DNA of 19,918 bases from DAIRET01 sp036795455 (GTDB lineage: Bacteria > Bacteroidota > Ignavibacteria > Ignavibacteriales > Ignavibacteriaceae), in contig DAIRET010000034.1 in NCBI GenBank assembly GCA_036795455.1, positions 1-19,918 on the forward strand. The letters run 5' to 3'. Each line of letters opens with the position of its first letter. The first letter of the stretch is position 1. Positions 1 to 6,521 of this stretch are shown here, in pieces. The notes under the pieces are model-generated. The model ran no database searches and had not been told where the DNA came from. It saw only the letters and a program-made list of their open reading frames with translations. The translations under genes were made by a program, and so were the position numbers.

Positions 1-332
1 TACTTAATGATGTTCATTTTTTCGATTGTAATTAAACCCCCGCAGTTTGCTTCTTCAAACAGTTTATTAATTTTCTTGATGAACGCATCTATCTTTTCAC
101 TTTCATCAACTATTTCAACTACTATCGGAAGGTCTTCGGAAAGTCGCAAAATCTTTGCAGTATGAATTCTACTATTAGCTCCGAAACTCATTATGCCTTT
201 AAGAACAGTTGCCCCTGCTAAACCATCCTTTTTTGCTTCAGTTACTATATGTTCATAGACCGGAACCAGTCCGAAGTTATCGGATTCCCCGACAAAAATT
301 CTCAGCAGTTTAGCTTCACCGTTTATTTGCAT
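1..332 (-). CDS. DUF190 family protein, C-terminal edge cut by window
   Basis: Reading leftwards from an ATG at 332, 110 codons can be translated before the window ends; the last two bases read TA, so the stop codon probably straddles the edge and the protein is essentially complete. It matches the DUF190 family (about 110 residues, PII-like ferredoxin fold): a GEAKLLRIFVGESD start, a central GATVLKGIMSFGANS block (residues 40-54) and SEDLPIVVEVVD (65-76). The molecular role of DUF190 is not established, but these genes are commonly found beside crcB, and here the start lies 2 nt after the crcB stop, so co-translation is likely. A small soluble cytoplasmic protein that modulates or accompanies fluoride export is a reasonable inference; the sequence shows no catalytic motif. 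Confidence 0.85.
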   Translation of the reverse strand, partial: MQINGEAKLLRIFVGESDNFGLVPVYEHIVTEAKKDGLAGATVLKGIMSFGANSRIHTAKILRLSEDLPIVVEIVDESEKIDAFIKKINKLFEEANCGGLITIEKMNIIK

Positions 333-334
333 AG

Positions 335-709
335 TTAACCTATCAGTTTTACAATTCCTATAGCAAGATACAGCCCGGCAATGCAGAGAATAACATTCGC
401 CATGATGTTAGTAAATGCAAGTGTGTACTGAGAGCTGCCAAGCAGCATAACGGTTTCGTAAGTGAATGTAGAGAAAGTAGTGAATCCGCCGCAAATGCCG
501 ATTGTCAAAAATATTCTCATTTGATAATTAAGCATTCCTTTCTGATCAAAATAGAAGGCTATAACTCCAAGCAGAAAACTCCCGATAAAATTAACAGAAA
601 GAGTTCCGAATGGAAATAATCCCGGCAAAACTTTGTGAGCCATATTGGTAAACCAGAAACGTAATGCTCCGCCGATTGCCGCCCCCAGCGAAACAATTAA
701 ATAATTCAT
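335..709 (-). CDS. crcB: Fluoride ion channel/exporter CrcB (Fluc)
   Basis: A 124-residue protein with four hydrophobic segments (about 2-19, 33-53, 66-90 and 97-121), the size and topology of a Fluc subunit, which works as a dual-topology dimer in the inner membrane to let toxic fluoride leave the cell. Family hallmarks are present: GGALRF (13-18), GTLSVNFIGSFLLG (35-48) with the pore Asn at 40, and GGFTTFSTF (74-82), which holds the phenylalanine box and the central sodium-site region. The ATG abuts the TAA stop of the upstream outer-membrane protein gene (TAAATG), and DUF190 follows after 2 nt, so all three are probably one transcript. I found no convincing fluoride riboswitch upstream. 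Identification is firm. Confidence 0.95.
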   Translation of the reverse strand: MNYLIVSLGAAIGGALRFWFTNMAHKVLPGLFPFGTLSVNFIGSFLLGVIAFYFDQKGMLNYQMRIFLTIGICGGFTTFSTFTYETVMLLGSSQYTLAFTNIMANVILCIAGLYLAIGIVKLIG

Positions 710-1483
710 TTAGAAAATGCTTTTTATATATTCGATTCGTATTGCTCTATCAGCAGAACCGGGGCTCCATTTTTTATTACTTAAAATATCACGCAAATCT
801 AATCCGAGAGTCATTCCTTCGCCAACCGACCAGCGGAGACCGAGATTTAAATACCCGTGCCCTTTACCGTATAGATTTGTAGTGTTGTCGTTTAATGCAA
901 AGTCAAATTCCATCATTAAAGATAATCGCTTCCCGATAGTTTTTTCAGCACCGACCATTAAGTTCACGAAGTTATCACCGTCATTTTTTTCAAGAGAATA
1001 ATTAACAGAAGCGTGAAGACTTAAATAGCCGAGAAGTTCGAAGTTTTTAGAGCCAGCGACAAAAAAACCGGGAGATTTTATTGCGTATCTGCTGCTCGAA
1101 TCAAAGTAAATACCCTTACCCTGCATATCGAATCCGAGTGTTAATGAAGGTAAGTTTAAAGCTTCGTCAATAAGTTTTACGCGTAAATTAACACCGGGTA
1201 ATTTATACCATTTAGGGGAACCGGAACCGATAAGGTTTTCACCGCCATATGAAATTCCGAAACTTACGCCGTCAAATACACCGACTTCCATCCTTGTTAC
1301 TAAAACACCGTACGGCATAACATCGCTTGATACTCCCACATAACCTCTTTCCAGGATACCCGAAGTAGGCATATCAATTAAGTATCTGTACTGAAACTTA
1401 GCTTCTTCGCCAGCAGTACCCTGCCCGAATACGATTGAACATAGCGGAAAGAGAAATAATAATGTTAAAATCGACTTTTTCAT
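710..1483 (-). CDS. Exported outer-membrane beta-barrel protein, YjbH-like
   Basis: A 257-residue protein with a clear signal peptide (MKK, hydrophobic core, cleavage near GQ at 20-21). The rest alternates polar and hydrophobic residues in many short strands (such as LSLMMEFDFALN and YLNLGLRWSVGEGMTLGLDL) and ends in an aromatic residue (KSIF), as outer-membrane barrels do. The middle, with LPSLTLGFDMQGKG, a YAIKSPGFFVAGSKNF-type stretch and repeated LG/GF turns, resembles YjbH-like exopolysaccharide-associated barrels, though I cannot assign the family firmly. It comes first in a tight unit with crcB (0 nt) and DUF190 (2 nt). Transcription starts within the 122-nt gap upstream or further back at the ATP-grasp promoter; I saw no good promoter in the gap. 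A passive or auxiliary outer-membrane component is the most I can say. Confidence 0.6.
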   Translation of the reverse strand: MKKSILTLLFLFPLCSIVFGQGTAGEEAKFQYRYLIDMPTSGILERGYVGVSSDVMPYGVLVTRMEVGVFDGVSFGISYGGENLIGSGSPKWYKLPGVNLRVKLIDEALNLPSLTLGFDMQGKGIYFDSSSRYAIKSPGFFVAGSKNFELLGYLSLHASVNYSLEKNDGDNFVNLMVGAEKTIGKRLSLMMEFDFALNDNTTNLYGKGHGYLNLGLRWSVGEGMTLGLDLRDILSNKKWSPGSADRAIRIEYIKSIF

Positions 1484-1530
1484 TTTGCCTCAAAGTTTAT
1501 CTGGAAATGAATCAACACTTCAAATAAGTT

Positions 1531-1571
1531 ATTTTTATTTTTAGCACCGGAAATATAAATAAAATAAAAAT
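1531..1571. repeat. AT-only inverted repeat in the gap between two minus-strand gene pairs
   Basis: Arms ATTTTTATTTT (1531-1541) and AAAATAAAAAT (1561-1571) are perfect 11-bp reverse complements separated by 19 nt containing CACCGG. It lies in the 122-nt space between the Ig-like gene and the barrel-protein gene. It could form a weak A-U hairpin or be chance in an AT-rich spacer. Confidence 0.3.
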
Positions 1572-1605
1572 TCAATTCATTAGAACGCATCAATTATTTT
1601 AGGTT

Positions 1606-1986
1606 TTAAGTGATGTTCGGTAATATTTCGATTTCAAATGAAGAAGGAAATAATGAATACACGGATTTCACTTTAACAACTACAATTCCTTTTTCCCCCT
1701 TTGCCCGGATTGTTAGTAACCCCTTTTCATTGTTGTTCTCCACAACATCAACTAAATCTCTTCCTTCTGTTATTTCGAATGTTACTTTCGGATTTCTAAA
1801 AGGAATTTTAAATCCAAGTGAATTAACAGCAACTGCTTCTATTTTGACTGTGGAAGTATAATCGGCATATAAATTACGTGCAGACAGCCGGTAGTCGATT
1901 TCATAAATATGAAACAGGTAGTGATAACCGGCAAGCACGGCAATAGCAGCAATTACGACAATAATTATTATAAGTTCGGTTTTCAT
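1606..1986 (-). CDS. Membrane-anchored Ig-like domain protein, function unknown
   Basis: A 126-residue protein with one strongly hydrophobic N-terminal segment (about residues 4-24, preceded by MKTE and followed by a short aromatic stretch) and a beta-rich remainder. The segment lacks a typical cleavage site, so it probably stays as a membrane anchor with the domain outside the cytoplasm. Residues 45-122 have the look of a bacterial Ig-like/invasin fold: KVTFEITEGRDLVDVVE, then KGLLTIRAKGEKGIVVVKVKS, then SSFEIEI. This resembles Big-type domains where a strand is followed by a 'G.a.v.a.G..G...v.v' pattern. The ATG lies 2 nt after the stop of the ATP-grasp gene, so the two are almost surely co-expressed. 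No enzyme motif is visible; I do not recognise a named family. Confidence 0.6.
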   Translation of the reverse strand: MKTELIIIIVVIAAIAVLAGYHYLFHIYEIDYRLSARNLYADYTSTVKIEAVAVNSLGFKIPFRNPKVTFEITEGRDLVDVVENNNEKGLLTIRAKGEKGIVVVKVKSVYSLFPSSFEIEILPNIT

Positions 1987-1988
1987 AT

Positions 1989-2909
1989 TTAGTAAAGGTT
2001 CATCTTTCGTTTTAGTTTTGTAACCCGGTTTTTAAATTTTTGAATAATACGATAAATCAAAGCATCCGGCACTCCATCAAAATGACCCGACTGAAATCTC
2101 AAATCGCATTGGTCATTAACATAATCAATTACAACAAATTTCCCCTTTTCCGTCAATACAATTTCTGTTGAAAAGAAATCAAGTTCTGTAAGTGAATAGA
2201 TTTTTCTGGTTATCCCGAAGAGTTTTTTCAGGTTATACTCTATAACTTCATAACCGTAAAGCTCTTTATAAATATGCGTTTGATCGTCCCACCAAACCGG
2301 TATCGCTTCGCCGAATGCCCAGAAAACGCGGAACCAGGCTCTTTTACAATCAAGGATTTTGGGATAAATTTTTTCCTGGATCAAGTATTTATCGTTGCTG
2401 TTTGTAATTCTTTCATCAAAAATTTGCTGTAGAGATTCAGCCCCGGTAACAACACCGATTCCGCCACCTGTTGTATTGCACGGCTTTATAATAAACGGGC
2501 GTTGAATTTTAGCAAGGTCAAGAACCGAGATATAAATCTCTTCTTTTTCGCTATGCGGGGGGATAATTATGGAATAAGGAACATTAAGTCCGGCAGTAAT
2601 AAATTCAAGGTGCATTGTAGCTTTATCTATTGCATGAAGAACACGGTCGTACTTATTGAAAATTACTGTTTTTCTTTTTGCCAGCATTTTCCCGAGTTCA
2701 CCGAAATTGTCATCTACATCCCATGCTCTATCAAGGTAAAAATTAAATTGGAGCTTCTTGGAAGCAACCCTGTTTTTTACTTCGTCAATATTGTGATCGC
2801 TAATAATAAATGTGGTTAACCCGTTTTGATGAAAAACCTCTTCGAGCAGGTGAATAAAATCCTGGTCGAATTCCCACAAATAAGCGATAGCTAAATCAAA
2901 CTTTTCCAT
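1989..2909 (-). CDS. ATP-grasp enzyme of unknown substrate (RimK/glutathione-synthetase-like)
   Basis: A soluble 306-residue protein with ATP-grasp features: an N-terminal alpha/beta region (about 1-100), an ATP-binding lysine in FIIKPCN (Lys142), a glycine loop TTGGGIGVV (146-154), a second strand YLIQEKI, and acidic metal ligands Glu249 (FFSTEIVLT) and the pair IDYVND (Asp262, Asn265). Such enzymes usually ligate a carboxylate to an amine or thiol through an acyl phosphate; substrate cannot be told here. I chose the ATG at 2909 because the only longer reading uses TTG at 2930, which falls inside a perfect promoter -7 element (2928-2935); the leader would then be only about ten bases, which is common in this group. 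It leads a two-gene unit with the Ig-like membrane protein. Confidence 0.8.
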   Translation of the reverse strand: MEKFDLAIAYLWEFDQDFIHLLEEVFHQNGLTTFIISDHNIDEVKNRVASKKLQFNFYLDRAWDVDDNFGELGKMLAKRKTVIFNKYDRVLHAIDKATMHLEFITAGLNVPYSIIIPPHSEKEEIYISVLDLAKIQRPFIIKPCNTTGGGIGVVTGAESLQQIFDERITNSNDKYLIQEKIYPKILDCKRAWFRVFWAFGEAIPVWWDDQTHIYKELYGYEVIEYNLKKLFGITRKIYSLTELDFFSTEIVLTEKGKFVVIDYVNDQCDLRFQSGHFDGVPDALIYRIIQKFKNRVTKLKRKMNLY

Positions 2910-2927
2910 AAATTTTAAGTATTTTTG

Positions 2928-2958
2928 CAAAAATAAATTTTAATTCATGGTATTGCAA
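2928..2958 (-). promoter_or_regulatory. Bacteroidota-type promoter for the ATP-grasp operon
   Basis: On the minus strand, TTG (2958-2956), a 20-nt spacer and TATTTTTG (2935-2928) match the Bacteroidota primary sigma pattern TTG-N19/20-TAnnTTTG exactly at the -7 element. The predicted start of transcription is about 10-15 nt before the ATG at 2909. It mirrors the panB promoter across the inverted repeat at 2962-2987. Confidence 0.6.
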
Positions 2959-2961
2959 GGA

Positions 2962-2987
2962 TTCGGTCAAAATATTAAGAGACCGAA
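2962..2987. promoter_or_regulatory. Perfect inverted repeat between divergent promoters, candidate operator
   Basis: TTCGGTC (2962-2968) and GACCGAA (2981-2987) are exact reverse complements with a 12-nt AT-rich spacer; half-site centres are 19 bp apart, near two helical turns, as for many dimeric regulators. The arms are GC-richer than the surrounding spacer. It sits just upstream of both -33 elements (3 bp from one, 10 bp from the other), a position suited to joint control of the two operons. Binding is inferred, not shown. Confidence 0.45.
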
Positions 2988-2997
2988 AACGTTTGGG

Positions 2998-3028
2998 ATT
3001 GTTTCTTGAACGAAAAAATATAACTTTG
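2998..3028 (+). promoter_or_regulatory. Bacteroidota-type promoter for panB and downstream genes
   Basis: ATTG (2998-3001), a 19-nt spacer and TAACTTTG (3021-3028) fit the Bacteroidota promoter consensus, with a perfect TAnnTTTG -7 element. The implied leader to the panB ATG at 3080 is roughly 45 nt and AT-rich, without a clear Shine-Dalgarno site. Confidence 0.6.
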
Positions 3029-3079
3029 CCATACATTATTATTCATTCTTTTATTAACTATTAAATCTTAAAAACAATA

Positions 3080-3895
3080 ATGAGTACACAAGGTCAATTT
3101 AGAAAAGTTACTACAAAAACAATTATGCTGATGAAACAAAAGGGGATTAAAATATCTGCGTTAACGGCGTACGATTTTATTACAGCCAAACTACTTGAGC
3201 AGGCAGGAATAGATTTAATTCTTGTCGGCGATTCCCTTAGTAATGTGTTCCAGGGAAATGAAACTACGCTTCCCGTTACAATGGACGAAATGATTTATCA
3301 CACCAAAGCCGTAACAAAAGGAGTGCAGCGCGCAATGGTTATTGTAGATATGCCGTTTATGTCCTACCAGCTTAGCACGGATGAAGCTTTCAGGAATGCC
3401 GGTAGAATTATGAAAGAAACTGCTGCGGGCGGGGTGAAACTTGAAGGAGGGGAAAGAGTTGCTCCTGCAATTAAAAAAATAACCGAAGCAGGAATACCGG
3501 TAATGGGGCATATCGGTCTTACTCCACAAAGCATTCACCAGTTCGGCAGTTACAGGGAAAGAGGAACCAGCAGCGAAGAAGCAGATGAGATTTTAAGGGA
3601 TGCTAAAGTTCTTGAAGAAGCCGGTGCATTTACTATTGTGCTTGAAAAAATACCGGCGGATCTTGCGCGTCAGGTTACCGAATCGATTTCAATTCCGACT
3701 ATAGGAATTGGAGCGGGAATGCATTGCGACGGACAAATATTGGTTACACCCGACATGCTGGGACTAAACAAAGAATTCCATCCCCGCTTTGTAAGATGCT
3801 ATTCCAACCTTGCAGACGAAATGGAATCGGCAGTTAAAAATTATGTTGATGACGTTAGGAAGAAAAACTTTCCTAACGAACAGGAAAGTTATTAA
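3080..3895 (+). CDS. panB: 3-methyl-2-oxobutanoate hydroxymethyltransferase (ketopantoate hydroxymethyltransferase)
   Basis: PanB transfers a one-carbon unit from 5,10-methylene-tetrahydrofolate to 2-oxoisovalerate, giving ketopantoate, the first committed step of pantothenate and coenzyme A synthesis in the cytoplasm. The 271-residue length is normal for this TIM-barrel enzyme. Visible signatures: LTAYD (28-32), metal-binding Asp51 in LVGDSL, Asp90 in VDMPF and Glu122 in KLEGG, HIGLTPQ (144-150), catalytic Glu189 in VLEKIP, and GIGAG...CDGQILV...DMLGL (209-229). All expected catalytic residues are present. It is first in the plus-strand run and has its own promoter; panC and panD are not in the window. 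The propeller gene starts 14 nt after its stop. Confidence 0.97.
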   Translation: MSTQGQFRKVTTKTIMLMKQKGIKISALTAYDFITAKLLEQAGIDLILVGDSLSNVFQGNETTLPVTMDEMIYHTKAVTKGVQRAMVIVDMPFMSYQLSTDEAFRNAGRIMKETAAGGVKLEGGERVAPAIKKITEAGIPVMGHIGLTPQSIHQFGSYRERGTSSEEADEILRDAKVLEEAGAFTIVLEKIPADLARQVTESISIPTIGIGAGMHCDGQILVTPDMLGLNKEFHPRFVRCYSNLADEMESAVKNYVDDVRKKNFPNEQESY

Positions 3896-3909
3896 TATTT
3901 ACGACAACG

Positions 3910-5022
3910 ATGTTTCACTTTTATATGAAGAGATTTTTAATCCTATTTATTTTATCCATTTTTTATCAAAACTATTCTTACTCTCAGGTTGATTTCAAAG
4001 AGTATCTTGAAGGGGCAACCGTTAACGATATTGTTTCGGACGGTGCTTCTTTGTGGTTCTCTACATACAGCCACGGTATTTTTCAATATCTGCCCGGTGA
4101 GGATAAATGGAAAAATTATTCGACAAAAGCCGGCAATCTTGATAACGACCTGTTTTACTGCATTGCTGCATCCAAAGACTTTGTGTGGGCGGGTACAAGC
4201 GACGGACTATTCATCTTCGATAGGAAAAGAAACCAATGGCGAAAGAGAAAATTTGCAGTAGGAGGTGAATTCGGTAATTGGATACGCTCTCTGAAATATG
4301 ACCCGGCACAGAATATATTGTGGATCGGGAGATTCAGAAATATTACGCGGCTTAATGTTGCAAGGCAGCGGTTCGATGATTTTGATTTAACTCTTAACAA
4401 CGACCCGAAAACAAATACTTTCAAAGTAATTAAACTTGAAGGCAGCAAATACGTTTGGTTCGGTACCGAGGCGGGTGCTTACCGGTATGAAAAATCAAAA
4501 AGCTTGAATGATAAATCATCGCTTCAGTTCTTTAGTAACAAAAGCGCGGGCTTTAAAGGTGCCGGAGAATTCGTCTCTATTACGGATATGCTTTTTGATG
4601 CAAATAGTATTTGGTTCGGTACCGATGAATTTGTTTCTAAAGAAAACCCGGATTTCAATTTAGGGGGAGTTTATAAATTCAACCGTCGCGCAACCTGGGA
4701 AAAAATTGACCAGATGAACGGTTTGGCGGGGAATGGAATATATGCACTCGAAAAAAGCGGTAACTATATTTGGGCTGGAATTTATACATTCAACAAAAAA
4801 GAAAAGAAAGAATACGGGCGCGGACTGGCTTTAATTGAAAGAAACAATAATAAAGTAATTAAAATCAATCCCGACGATATTAGGCTCGCTTCGAATTCAA
4901 TTCTCGCTTTATACTTTGACGGTAATTCGATATGGATCGGTACGGATAACGGTTTGTGGCGCGTTGAAATTATGAACCCGATGGCTAAATGGGCGGGGAA
5001 AAAAAGTAGTGTGAAAAAATAA
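3910..5022 (+). CDS. Exported seven-bladed Reg_prop beta-propeller protein
   Basis: A 370-residue protein with an N-terminal signal sequence (hydrophobic 7-20, cleavage near SYSQ at 23-26) followed almost entirely by two-component-regulator propeller repeats. Seven [LVI]W[FIA][GS] strand motifs occur at Trp49, 93, 138, 183, 235, 288 and 342 (VWAGTSDGLF, VWFGTEAGAY and IWIGTDNGLW are the clearest), which is one full seven-bladed propeller. In the usual family such propellers are the periplasmic sensor part of hybrid histidine kinases; here no transmembrane anchor, Y_Y_Y domain or kinase follows. It may bind a ligand or partner in the periplasm or outer membrane; function unknown. An in-frame ATG at 3925 (MKRFLIL) would give a more typical signal peptide and may be the true start. 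Confidence 0.8.
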   Translation: MFHFYMKRFLILFILSIFYQNYSYSQVDFKEYLEGATVNDIVSDGASLWFSTYSHGIFQYLPGEDKWKNYSTKAGNLDNDLFYCIAASKDFVWAGTSDGLFIFDRKRNQWRKRKFAVGGEFGNWIRSLKYDPAQNILWIGRFRNITRLNVARQRFDDFDLTLNNDPKTNTFKVIKLEGSKYVWFGTEAGAYRYEKSKSLNDKSSLQFFSNKSAGFKGAGEFVSITDMLFDANSIWFGTDEFVSKENPDFNLGGVYKFNRRATWEKIDQMNGLAGNGIYALEKSGNYIWAGIYTFNKKEKKEYGRGLALIERNNNKVIKINPDDIRLASNSILALYFDGNSIWIGTDNGLWRVEIMNPMAKWAGKKSSVKK

Positions 5023-5037
5023 CTTTTCGTTTAATGT

Positions 5038-5044
5038 AAAAGGA
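5038..5044 (+). promoter_or_regulatory. Ribosome-binding site of rfaE1
   Basis: AAAAGGA lies 5 nt before the ATG at 5050. Most other starts in this window lack such a site, so this is one of the few places where start choice is backed by a Shine-Dalgarno match. Confidence 0.5.
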
Positions 5045-5049
5045 CTTTT

Positions 5050-6045
5050 ATGATTAAAATTAGCAAAGAAAGACTTCTTAAACTAAAAAAACGATTTTCG
5101 GGTCAAAAGATAGCGGTTATCGGAGACATGATGCTTGATTGTTACTACTGGGGAGATGTTAAAAGAGTATCGCCCGAAGCCCCCGTTCCTGTTGTTGAAG
5201 TTGAAAACGAGTTTTACCGTTTCGGGGGCGCAGCTAATGTTGCGTTAAATATTAAAAAACTTGGCGGCACACCCATTCCCTTAGGCGTTATCGGGTATGA
5301 TAACGAAGGGTCTATTTTTTCATCTTTGATTGCTGAGGAAAATATAACTGCAACAGGCTTGGTGATTGATGAAAACCGCCCCACTACATCCAAAGCAAGG
5401 GTAATCGCACATAATCAACACGTTGTAAGAATTGATAAAGAAAAGAAAAATCCCGTTGACCCGGAAATATCGAAGAAGCTGATGGGTTACTTCATCGGCA
5501 TAGTTGATGAACTTGACGGAATTATACTACAGGATTATAACAAGGGAGTTTTAACATCTTCATTTATAAAAAAAATAATTAGGCTGGCAAGGGCAAAGAA
5601 TAAACTAATTACTGTTGATCCTAAATTCAATAATTTTTTTGAATACAAAAACGTTACAGTATTCAAACCGAACCGCAAGGAAGCAAGCGACGTTCTCGGT
5701 TACAGAATCAAATCCGACGAAGATATTTCTTTAGCCGGTCAAAAACTATTGAATAAACTCCATGCGAAGTATGTTCTTTTAACGCTTGGCGAAGAAGGGA
5801 TCGCAGTATTTGAAAAGGAAAAAGAAGAAAGGCGAATGCCGACAAAGGCAAGAAAAGTTGCAGATGTGTCCGGTGCCGGGGATACGGTTATATCTACTTT
5901 AACAATGGCGCTTGCCGCAGGTGCCGATATTCTTGAAGCTTCATATCTTGCTAATTATGCTGCGGGTATTGTATGCGGAGAGGTGGGGATTGTCCCGATT
6001 AAATTAGATGAACTTTTTTCTATTGTGATGAAAGAAAATAAATGA
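5050..6045 (+). CDS. rfaE1: D-glycero-beta-D-manno-heptose-7-phosphate kinase (RfaE domain I)
   Basis: A PfkB/ribokinase-family sugar kinase of 331 residues that phosphorylates the C1 position of heptose 7-phosphate on the way to the ADP-heptose used for lipopolysaccharide inner core. Seen in the sequence: IGDMMLDCYYWGDVKRVSPE (24-43), the heptose-kinase form of the PfkB entry motif; FGGAANVALN (58-67) for sugar binding; TVDPKFNN (188-195) and FKPNRKEA (205-212); and the signature DVSGAGDT (272-279) with catalytic base Asp278. In E. coli this domain is fused to the nucleotidyltransferase as HldE; here the two are separate genes joined by an ATGA overlap with rfaE2, so translation is coupled. 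Confidence 0.95.
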   Translation: MIKISKERLLKLKKRFSGQKIAVIGDMMLDCYYWGDVKRVSPEAPVPVVEVENEFYRFGGAANVALNIKKLGGTPIPLGVIGYDNEGSIFSSLIAEENITATGLVIDENRPTTSKARVIAHNQHVVRIDKEKKNPVDPEISKKLMGYFIGIVDELDGIILQDYNKGVLTSSFIKKIIRLARAKNKLITVDPKFNNFFEYKNVTVFKPNRKEASDVLGYRIKSDEDISLAGQKLLNKLHAKYVLLTLGEEGIAVFEKEKEERRMPTKARKVADVSGAGDTVISTLTMALAAGADILEASYLANYAAGIVCGEVGIVPIKLDELFSIVMKENK

Positions 6046-6521
6046 AAAGCTATTATACGGTAGAAGAGATAGTCGTGATAAGAAAAGCGCTGAAAGCGGA
6101 GAACAAAAAAGTTGTTTTTACTAACGGCTGCTTTGACCTGATTCATGCAGGGCATGTGGATTATCTTGTAAAAGCGAAAGCATTCGGCGATATACTTGTA
6201 GTTGCCGTAAACAGCGATGAATCTATTAGAAGAATAAAAGGGAATAAAAGACCGATTACCCCGCTTGATGAAAGAGCTTTTGTTCTTGCAAACTTAAAAG
6301 CTGTTGACTTCGTTACGGTTTTTGAAGAAGATACTCCCAAAGAGATTATCTCCGCTATTATACCGGATGTGCTTGTAAAGGGTGCGGACTGGACAATCGA
6401 TAACATTGTAGGAAGAGACACCGTTGAAAAAAACGGTGGAGAAGTTAAAACTATTGAATTTGTAAATCAACAATCAACATCTAACATAATAAAAATAATA
6501 ACCGAACGATACGGCAGTTGA
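6042..6521 (+). CDS. rfaE2: D-glycero-beta-D-manno-heptose 1-phosphate adenylyltransferase (RfaE domain II)
   Basis: A 159-residue cytidylyltransferase-like enzyme that joins heptose 1-phosphate to AMP from ATP, giving ADP-heptose for the LPS core. Motifs: FTNGCFDLIHAGHVDYL (26-42) with the nucleotide-binding HxGH at 35-38, VAVNSDESIRRIKG, RPITPLDERA, LVKGADW (about 110-116) and STSNII near 145, the family's version of the ISTT(R)I signature. Length fits the single-domain enzyme. It overlaps rfaE1 by 4 nt at its start (ATGA) and tamB by 4 nt at its end (TTGA). The phosphatase GmhB, isomerase GmhA and epimerase HldD are not in the window. Confidence 0.95.
   Translation: MKSYYTVEEIVVIRKALKAENKKVVFTNGCFDLIHAGHVDYLVKAKAFGDILVVAVNSDESIRRIKGNKRPITPLDERAFVLANLKAVDFVTVFEEDTPKEIISAIIPDVLVKGADWTIDNIVGRDTVEKNGGEVKTIEFVNQQSTSNIIKIITERYGS

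Noticed and set aside
664..1001. Plus-strand open frames opposite crcB and the barrel gene, and similar antisense frames across panB, tamB, rnr and the fusion gene.
   Set aside because: They lack family motifs and signals, overlap well-supported genes entirely, and look like shadow frames.
1577..1591. Possible fluoride riboswitch upstream of the crcB unit (minus strand GATGCGTTCTAATGA resembles part of the crcB RNA core).
   Set aside because: The paired GG and CC arms and the conserved downstream UGAUG...CCU element are missing, so the similarity covers only a short stretch and cannot form the pseudoknot.
2910..2930. Longer ATP-grasp reading from TTG at 2930.
   Set aside because: The TTG overlaps a perfect -7 promoter element, so it would lie at or before the transcription start; the ATG at 2909 is used.
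3910..5022. The Reg_prop protein as a broken hybrid histidine kinase.
   Set aside because: It has a normal end after seven complete blades, and the next frame is an intact, unrelated gene; no kinase remnant is visible.
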